Shown here: one piece after another, positions 57,368-64,000 of the stretch
Position numbering within the stretch: position 1 is the first letter of the stretch
How the letters are laid out: each line of letters begins with the position of its first letter
Source of the DNA: Lumbricus terrestris
Lineage: Eukaryota; Annelida; Clitellata; Crassiclitellata; Lumbricidae
Direction of reading: 5' to 3'
Length of the DNA: 64,000 bases
Assembly: GCA_949752735.1 (NCBI GenBank)
Contig: OX457047.1
Coordinates: 10,433,872-10,497,871, forward strand
Program-made: the position numbers and the translations under genes
The notes under the pieces: model-generated
What the model saw: only the letters and a program-made list of their open reading frames with translations
The model's database searches: none
Told to the model about the DNA's origin: nothing

Positions 57368-59848
57368 TTACTTTTCCTCAAAACTCCCTACACTCACATC
57401 TCTGTTAGTTCTATACCTAACACTGCCTTTAGGACATGACTTTTCTCCGTCATTCCATGACCTACTTTTCCACCTACTCAGATCATTGCGACCTCCATAA
57501 CTCTTATTTTGTCTTCCTCCTAACTGATTAGCTGGTTCTTCTCTGTACCACGGTCTATTATTTCTCCAATTATATCTGCATGTGTTCCTCCTATTCCACC
57601 TTATTTCTCTACTATCCACATTTGGATTCTCTTCGTATTCTCCGTACCTCCATTCATTCGATCTCCTATATTGGCTCACATTTCGTTTATTTCTATTCTC
57701 TTCATTTCTCCAGTCTGCTCTTTCCTTCCAATATTTACTCTGATTTCTACGACTGTCACTTAACTCACTGCTTCCGCCCGTGATTAAATATTTGTCATAT
57801 GTTTCCACCAATCTCAGTGGCTTATTTCTAAAAGTCTTCTTTATTGTTTCACCTTTTCGCTCTTTCCTATCTTTGTCATGTGTACGTGTATCGTACCCGG
57901 CTAATATTCCTCTCACAGGCCCCTCTGCCTTCGACTCCTCTATGATATTGGACCTAAATGCTGTGTCCAGACCACCATCCGTCTTTTCTTCAAGTGTGTC
58001 ACGTTCACCTGTTAGCAAATAATCTTCTTCGAACGTCACTCGTTTACGCATTGTCTCCTCAACATCACCAGCGACTACCTCCTTACTAGAATCGCCCCTT
58101 GTGACATCATCCTCATGGGTACTCACTCCAACGTCCTTGACCCTGAATTCATTTATACACCCGATTCTTTTTGGTTTCTTCTCGTATAATCCGGGATTTA
58201 CTATCAGCTCTTTGACCAAGTTCTTTATCACTAATGCCTCTGCTTTCCCTTCAAATTCTTTACTCTTGATGTCAATCAGAGCTGTTGGGTATTTTACTTT
58301 GGTTCCATTAGCAAATCTGCAAACCATTTTACGTCCAGTATACTGGTAAGGTTTCTCTAAACCCTTTCTAATGGCAACACATGTTGCACCCGAATCATTT
58401 AGTGCCTTCACCTGTTTCCCATTCACCAACGCCATGCTCGTATAAGCCCCCATCGTTTCTGCTCCTTCAGCTTCATAGCACGATATGGTAACCTCATGTT
58501 CCACATCTTCCTCTTCTCTATCTTCAAAACACTGCATAGTGGCGACCGTATGCGACCTTGCGCCTGGTCCCATCTTATCGCATTTTGATGCATAATGTAA
58601 CGTAGATCCACAATGAAAGCACCCTCCTCTTGGATCTTCTCTACCAACTTCCCTCCGTTTACTATTCCTAAAATCCCATTCATTTTTGAACCGACCTCTA
58701 TCTTCGTACCTGTCCTGTTCCCTGTTCCTATTCCGTCCAAGACTACTACTTCTATTCTCACTATTGCTCTTTGCAAATTCTCTAAAACGACCTTCAGGTT
58801 CAGTGTCCCTTTCTTTGTGAATAGGTGTCCGCTTCCTCTCGCTAATTTCTCTAGCCTCCACATAATTCTGTGCTTTTTCTAGCAACGTTTCCAAATTCAC
58901 CTTACCCTGCTCTTTGAGAAAGCATCTCATCTCATCATCGCATGTCACTAAGAACTGATCACGCAATACCAGTGTCTCTAGTCCTTTATAATCATTCTTG
59001 AATCCAGCCATTGACAACCACTGCCTCAAATATCGTCTCAATCTCTCAACATACTGAGTTACAGTTTCATCTGTGTCACGTTTAGAAGAGCGAAACTTCT
59101 TTCTATATCCATTTTCCGTGAGCTGGAATCGTTTCAACAGTTCCTCTTTTAATTTCTTGTAATCTTGTGCCTCATCTACTTCCAACCTCTCGAAAACTTG
59201 TAATGCTTTTCCATCTAAGGATTTCACTAGTGTTAATGCCCACATTCTTTCTGGGACTTCGTATGCCATGCAGGTCCTCTCGAAGCGTAGTAGATAAGCA
59301 TCAAGACAATCTCTGTCTTCCCTAAATACTGGCATCTTCACATTCTTGGCATTATTATTCTGTCCACTGGTTTCCCTACTATAACCATTTCCAATCCAAT
59401 CATCTCTATCGCCTTGTCGTCTTTCTTGTTCCAGTTCTTTAAGTCTAATCGTTTTCTGGTTGTCTAATTCAATCCTCTTCAGATTGGCTTCTCTCTCTCT
59501 CTCTTCCGAATTCCTCTTTTCTTCCATCTCCATCTGCAGCTTTCGTAACTCTAATTCCTCATTACGTCGTTTGTCAGCTATCTCTTCTTGACGTCTCTTG
59601 TCAGCTATTTCTTCTTCGCGTATTTTGTCAGCTATCTCTTCTTGACGTCTCTTGTCAGCTATTACTTCTTGCCTTCGTTCCCTTTCTCGTTCCGAAATTA
59701 ATTTCTCTTTTTCATAATCAGCCAGTAATTCTGCTTGTTTAAAGGCCTTGCTCTCTTCTTGTCTCTCTCTGACGAAATCTCTAAGTCCTTGATCCGAATA
59801 ACCAAGGTCCGATCCAATCTTAACCCACTTTGCAAATTCCGCCGCCAT
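57368..59848 (-). CDS. Gag-protease polyprotein of the LTR element (826 aa)
   Basis: This is the longest non-repetitive ORF in the window. Residues 1-50 are a leader. Residues 50-145 are a highly charged predicted coiled coil with four near-copies of IADKRRQEE. Residues 170-335 match the retrotransposon Gag capsid fold (YLLRFERTCMAYEVPE, KSLDGKALQVFERL, QYVERLRRYLRQWL). A CCHC zinc knuckle, CFHCGSTLHYASKC, lies at 410-423 and binds RNA. A retropepsin-like domain starts near 470, with active site NDSGAT at 484-489. The last 260 residues are rich in Arg and Asn and have no match I know. The start ATGGCGGCGG is the first ATG and has good context; the ORF ends at TAA. It encodes particle assembly and self-processing, but no polymerase. 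Confidence 0.9.
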   Translation of the reverse strand: MAAEFAKWVKIGSDLGYSDQGLRDFVRERQEESKAFKQAELLADYEKEKLISERERERRQEVIADKRRQEEIADKIREEEIADKRRQEEIADKRRNEELELRKLQMEMEEKRNSEEREREANLKRIELDNQKTIRLKELEQERRQGDRDDWIGNGYSRETSGQNNNAKNVKMPVFREDRDCLDAYLLRFERTCMAYEVPERMWALTLVKSLDGKALQVFERLEVDEAQDYKKLKEELLKRFQLTENGYRKKFRSSKRDTDETVTQYVERLRRYLRQWLSMAGFKNDYKGLETLVLRDQFLVTCDDEMRCFLKEQGKVNLETLLEKAQNYVEAREISERKRTPIHKERDTEPEGRFREFAKSNSENRSSSLGRNRNREQDRYEDRGRFKNEWDFRNSKRREVGREDPRGGCFHCGSTLHYASKCDKMGPGARSHTVATMQCFEDREEEDVEHEVTISCYEAEGAETMGAYTSMALVNGKQVKALNDSGATCVAIRKGLEKPYQYTGRKMVCRFANGTKVKYPTALIDIKSKEFEGKAEALVIKNLVKELIVNPGLYEKKPKRIGCINEFRVKDVGVSTHEDDVTRGDSSKEVVAGDVEETMRKRVTFEEDYLLTGERDTLEEKTDGGLDTAFRSNIIEESKAEGPVRGILAGYDTRTHDKDRKERKGETIKKTFRNKPLRLVETYDKYLITGGSSELSDSRRNQSKYWKERADWRNEENRNKRNVSQYRRSNEWRYGEYEENPNVDSREIRWNRRNTCRYNWRNNRPWYREEPANQLGGRQNKSYGGRNDLSRWKSRSWNDGEKSCPKGSVRYRTNRDVSVGSFEEK

Positions 59849-60129
59849 TTGTCAAAGATTAGTTATCTTATAGACAATCGTGCGCTAGAAAATTTTCCAA
59901 AGCGCTATTTAAATTTTCGCGGTGAATCAGTTCAACCTTAGACCTGACCTCCTTGTCAACCAATAACAGTCAGTATAATCGAACTACAAGCTACGTCACA
60001 CCTAATTAATATTCAAACGGCGCTTGAATCTTATACACACGTGAGTCAAACTAATTTCTATCGTAGCTAAACTACGCAATCTAATACTTCTTAGATCCCT
60101 TAGATTTACAATCTAAAATTGTTCTAGAT

Positions 60130-60152
60130 CCCTCGGACGAAGCCCCCAGTTT
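60130..60152 (-). other. Primer-binding-site-like segment
   Basis: Four bases inside the 5' LTR the minus strand reads TGGGGGCTTCGTCCG. Its complement ends in CCA like a tRNA 3' end and resembles the tRNA-Pro primer sites of other retroelements, with one extra base. The tRNA assignment is an inference. Confidence 0.55.
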
Positions 60153-61314
60153 TGTAACGGAATGCTAAGACCACACTATGGCTCGATTGTTTGGGTGGAA
60201 TTATACTCCAGATCTCAGAGCGGAGATCATGTTACTCATTAGCATACTATATTCCTATTCGCTGCAATGTAGGTTATTGACCTATATGTCACCAATCAAC
60301 AAGTCGAATGTTTTATATAAAAAATAATATTAGCATATGAATATTAATATATGTCAACATGTACAGCACACAAAACCTTTCTCTAAGGGTTTGGGATAAT
60401 GTTTGATTTAACACAATCTTCTATTAAATAGCCTTACCTAAAACCAGTACTGATTACAGTAATTTGAGGGATATAATTTTAATATCTACCCTCCCGCGTT
60501 GAATTCTTTAGTTCTTGTATTCATTCACCACCGGCCAGTCTTCATCTTACTCTCATCAATGGCTGATCTCCAGGCTGTTGGCATCTTTTCTCCTTTGTGG
60601 ATAATTGTCGGACTTTTCTTCTCGAATGTTGAATTTCTTTGCGGTCGCTGCTTACTGTTTGAACAGTTCCTGTTCCTTATCGTATTTACCAACTACTGCG
60701 ACTTTCATTTACAGTTCGAAGTAGTCTCTGTAGATTATTTATCGTTTCGCAATGTCACGAGATGTAACTTCGTTGATCTAAGGTATACGCTGTAAACTGC
60801 AACGCATACACGCTCTTACCGGTAAGTACAGCGCTATATCGATCGTACGTTACGCTCGTTGACCTTCATTATAGTCCACACCTTAGGACACTAAGCGTTC
60901 GTTATTCGGCTTCCAATCGTCCCGAATGTCACGAAATCACACGATAATGTTCGACAACAATTACCAACTTCTTGCGATCGCTCAAACCTCCGCCATTACG
61001 TCCTTCTTCTCCAGCCTCCCTAGATGCTCTTTACGCAGGCGTAGCAGACGATCCTTTTGTTCGCCTCCCATTGGCTGACTGACCGAATGTTGCTATATCT
61101 CGAAATGTTTGCCCCTGTTTAATATATATTTTTGCCCCTAAGTACTGGTTCTAGTACTGGTTAATTAATTAAACAGAGCAATGTGAAAGTTCTGAATCAA
61201 ATCATTAATTAATCATTAACTAGGGCCTCTTCCTAACTTAACATGTGTAATTAACATTCAACAATATGTATAGCAGGGTAAGAACGTATGGGTGTGATCA
61301 AGGATATCGCTACA
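60153..61314 (-). repeat. 5' LTR of the retrotransposon
   Basis: Upstream LTR on the minus strand, 1162 bp, with the same ends as the copy at 55229-56390. It should hold the element's promoter; I could not pick out a convincing TATA box. CCGAC follows directly as the target duplication. Confidence 0.93.
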
Positions 61315-61319
61315 CCGAC

Positions 61320-61794
61320 AGTGCGTTGAGTAATGGCTCACTGCTCTGGTTAAATTTTAATATTCACACCGTCCTGCCAATTATAATCAGGCCATAACGT
61401 CGTGGAAGGTGGGGCATCTATTATAGTACAGGAACTTCTTTTTTACGTTCTAGGCACTGACAGAATCAAGATTCTCTTTCTCGATCGGAATATTGGAATA
61501 ATATCATTATAGGTTGTTTAGTTCCGACTCTTGAAACATAACAACGCTGCCCAATTTTAACCCAGTCTCAATATATTATCAGTCACTTCATCAGTCTGTC
61601 CAATGGAGTTCTTGTGTTCCATCGTTTCGTAGGGCGACAATTCTAGCACTATGAACTCTTGAATGTTGTATAATCCTTTGGAACGATCATCCAATGAACC
61701 CAGGAGTTGTTCTTTTCGCAGTTGTTTAGATCACTCGAACAACCGTGCTGACAGCGTATTGAAGGGCTATATAAGGTAAAATCCGTTGCAAAAT
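61320..61794. other. No feature recognized
   Basis: Right flank of the LTR element; no ORF or repeat recognized. Confidence 0.5.
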
Positions 61795-61990
61795 TGCGCA
61801 TATACAGATAGACACACGTATACAAAGAAGCATAATAGAAGAAGAGAAAAGAAGGAAGTAAAAAGAAGATGGAGAAAAAAAGAAGATAAACAGGAAGAGG
61901 AAGAAGAAAAGAAAACTGGAAGCTAAAAGAAGAACAAGATATGGACAGAAAAAAAACAAGAGGCGAAAGAAAAACTGAAAAATAGAAGAT
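61795..61990. repeat. GAA-rich purine tract
   Basis: AGAAGAAGAGAAAAGAAGG-type sequence. Confidence 0.8.
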
Positions 61991-62113
61991 TAGAAGTGGC
62001 TGAAAAATCGCAAAGTTGGTCGTTATCGCTCTACTGTGTGCCTTACGAAAGATATTCTGGCTTTATCTCTGTTGAAGAACACTGGCTTCTTCTAAATATA
62101 GGCTAATTATAAA

Positions 62114-62484
62114 CATAGGCTTTCGAGGCGAGGTCCAGGGGGGGGCAAATGCTCCCCAATTTTCGGGCAAAACTGTTTTTCGGGCAAGCGGTCCCGGAAA
62201 ATGACTTTAAAAAAGGTCGTCAACTGATTTGACGCCCATAAAAGTTATCGAATAGATTAATACAGGCAAAAAAGATACCTCCAAACTCCAGATTGACTAA
62301 TCTAGAAATTTCGGGCGCGTCTGTTTTTTCTGGCAGGCTGACCGGGAAATGACTAAAAAAAAGTCGTGAATTTCTTTCTGGGAAAAAGTTGTATTTTCCA
62401 GGAGATTTCAGGATTTTTTCGGGCAGAAGTTCAATCTTTGCCCCCCCCCCACCTCACTGCTGAAATCTCCCGTATACGTCTATG
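62114..62484. mobile_element. hAT-type MITE, 371 bp, carrying a copy of neighbouring DNA
   Basis: The left end is CATAGGCTTTCGAGGC and the right end inverted is CATAGACGTATACGGG. The exact 8-bp duplication is ATTATAAA (62106-62113, 62485-62492). It belongs to the same family as 52230-52555. About 84 bp inside it (62226-62309) nearly equals sequence at 62559-62640, outside the element. Confidence 0.9.
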
Positions 62485-62558
62485 ATTATAAAGAATAGAG
62501 GTTGCGATAATCCGCTGCATGAATTCAGAAGATTTGCGATCCTAGCAAAAGGCTACAA

Positions 62559-62640
62559 GATTTGACGCCCATAAAAGTTATCGAATAGATTAATACAGAC
62601 AAAAAGATACCTCTAAACTCCATATTGACTAATCTAGAAA
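62559..62640. repeat. 82-bp segment duplicated inside a nearby MITE
   Basis: ATTTGACGCCCATAAAAGTT through TTGACTAATCTAGAAA. Its near-identical partner lies at 62226-62309 within the element at 62114-62484. Confidence 0.85.
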
Positions 62641-62849
62641 ATAATACGCAAGATATCAGTGGATCGAAAGTAATAGAGTCTATCTCTCTGTTATCATAGG
62701 CGTAAGCAAGGAACTGATTTGCATGCTGTAGTTCCTTGTGGACAATGATATTTCAAGTTGGATTAATTATTAATTTTGTTCAACTGGTAGTCAGCGCACG
62801 AATAAAAGGTAGAAGTATAATATGTTGATAAAATTATGGGGACGGGTCA

Positions 62850-62945
62850 GTATATAATGGATGACACTCTGGCTTTGAAGTGTTTGCGGTACGCGGTTCG
62901 AATCCCGTAGGGTTCCCTTGGTTCAGCTCTTTCTTCATTCCCTAG
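62850..62945 (+). repeat. tRNA-like SINE fragment
   Basis: A perfect B-box, GGTTCGAATCC, lies at 62896-62906, about 40 nt after a weak A-box-like TGGATGACACTCTGG. No tRNA cloverleaf is possible, so a decayed SINE is more likely than a tRNA. Confidence 0.45.
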
Positions 62946-62964
62946 GTTGCAGCTAAAGTACACA

Positions 62965-63040
62965 GAGCATGCGCCTGAGCATGCGCATGGCATGGAGCAT
63001 GGCATAGAGCATGCGCCTGAGCACGCGCATGGCATGGCTA
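62965..63040. repeat. Tandem pair of about 42 bp
   Basis: AGAGCATGCGCCTGAGCATG plus CGCATGGCATGG is repeated with one change (CACGCGCATGG), separated by AGCATGGCAT. CpG- and GCATGC-rich in an AT-rich setting. Confidence 0.8.
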
Positions 63041-63162
63041 CAACTTTGCGATTTATGTCTTCTGTGATTTGAGTTCTTGATAATTGTTTGAATTGTACAA
63101 CTTTTTCGTACTACATTACTGTGTACTGTCAACAGGATTATTGAATAAAAAAAAATTATTAT

Positions 63163-63214
63163 TTATCATCATCATCATCATCATCATCATCGCCACCATC
63201 ACCATCACCACCAC

Positions 63215-63276
<62 letters not shown>

Positions 63277-63395
63277 CCATCATCATCGCCACCACCACCA
63301 CCACCTCCATCCCCACCACCACTACCACTACCACCACCACCACCATCATGATCATCATCATCATTATTATTTTTATTATTATTATTATAGGGTGG
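63163..63395. repeat. CAT/CAC/TTA trinucleotide tract
   Basis: ATCATCATCATCATC, CCACCACCACC and TTATTATTATT blocks. Confidence 0.95.
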
Positions 63396-63754
63396 TCCTT
63401 GCTGAGGCTCGAGCAAATGAATCATTGTAGTTTATGCAAGACCACTCTTATGGTTTTGGAGTTTTCAGGAGGATTTTATACATTGTATAATTATAATCAA
63501 TCCCGTTCGTCAAGTCCCATGCGTGAGCCAACAAATACAATAATCTGCATTATTCACTTCACCATATATACTTGTATTATAAACCCTATAATTGTTGCGG
63601 AATACGATGGTCGACTGGTTACATCGCTTGCCCTGTCATGCGAGGAGTAATCGGGTGGGTGGGGGTCGATGTGGGGGACGGTGAGTTCTCCCACTATACC
63701 TCAATTGATTAGTCATTGCTATTATAGATAATTATGTAGTGTCGTTCAATTACA

Positions 63755-64000
63755 ATTATGATTATTACGAAAACTTCTAAAGCGCCTCTTCAAGGAGGTT
63801 AGAGTTAGAGTCGCTTCCGACCCGCGCCATCGCGGCCGAATAAAAACTGTCTTAGGATGAGTGAAGAATGACTGAGAAGCACTTCTAGGGAGCAGAACGT
63901 CAAGGGAAGGATTTCAGGTCGAATGTTCTATCAACGGTTCTGCATAGCGTAGGTGCGAGTAAAAGGTATAGAAAGCAGACTTTGAGCGGTCGTAGGAAGG
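63755..64000 (+). repeat. Dispersed hairpin repeat running off the window
   Basis: AAAGCGCCTCTTCAAGGAGG starts a copy whose body continues to the last base of the window. Confidence 0.5.

Larger units (their letters stand above)
55229..61314 (-). mobile_element. LTR retrotransposon, Ty3/gypsy-like, lacking RT and integrase
   Basis: Two 1162-bp direct repeats with TG...CA ends enclose 3762 bp. The 5-bp target duplication CCGAC lies at 55224-55228 and 61315-61319. Transcription runs on the minus strand: a primer-site-like segment lies beside the right LTR and a G-rich polypurine tract beside the left one. Inside are an intact Gag-protease ORF and an RNase H segment of the gypsy type. The catalytic core of reverse transcriptase, which should lie between them, and the integrase, which should follow RNase H, are absent. 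LTRs of equal length with identical translations show a young insertion. It is best read as a non-autonomous, Gag-carrying derivative. Confidence 0.93.

Noticed and set aside
62850..62945. Functional tRNA gene
   Set aside because: A perfect B-box is present, but no acceptor stem or cloverleaf can be drawn.

Overview
The window is animal nuclear DNA. The only host gene I can prove is a set of three exons on the minus strand of an HCN-type (hyperpolarization-activated, cyclic-nucleotide-gated, Ih) channel. In transcript order they lie at 26969-26806 (S1-S2), 22578-22411 (S2-S3 linker, S3) and 6108-6011 (S4). All three have AG acceptors and GT donors, and their phases join perfectly. The S4 segment resembles that of invertebrate HCN channels, including sea urchin SPIH. 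Together with frequent TAGGCCTAT-like words, many simple repeats and abundant small DNA transposons, this suggests a marine invertebrate, perhaps an echinoderm or another deuterostome; the taxon is not certain. The pore, cyclic-nucleotide-binding and N-terminal exons were not found, so the gene probably runs past position 1 and past 27 kb.

Everything else is intron or intergenic DNA packed with repeats. 1-12 kb: a mariner-like element with long inverted repeats, a tRNA-derived SINE, microsatellites, two small inverted-repeat elements (MITEs) and a 2026-bp DNA transposon. 12-27 kb: tetranucleotide arrays, a 55-bp array, two hAT-type MITEs, two LINE fragments, an 840-bp two-unit minisatellite and two HCN exons. 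27-36 kb: a hAT-like element, a second 2026-bp transposon in inverted orientation that matches the first wherever I compared them, a Tc1 fossil and two more hAT-type insertions. 36-45 kb: polypyrimidine tracts, a GC-rich dispersed repeat and a 3.65-kb hAT-type element filled with microsatellites. 45-55 kb: a possible host exon, hAT-type and mariner elements, a 968-bp foldback element built from tandem repeats, and a 40-unit AGC tract. 55-61 kb: a complete-ended LTR retrotransposon on the minus strand with 1162-bp LTRs, an intact 826-residue Gag-protease ORF and an RNase H remnant, but no reverse transcriptase core or integrase. 61-64 kb: another MITE carrying a copy of nearby sequence, tRNA-like and hairpin-type dispersed repeats, and a CAT-rich tract.

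The strongest structural evidence is nine insertions bounded by inverted termini and exact 8-bp target duplications, plus one with a 7-of-8 match. Three observations look most worth following: the foldback element at 51013-51980, the twin 2026-bp elements that share the same broken ORF and bracket two HCN exons, and a palindromic module shared by MITE families with unrelated termini.
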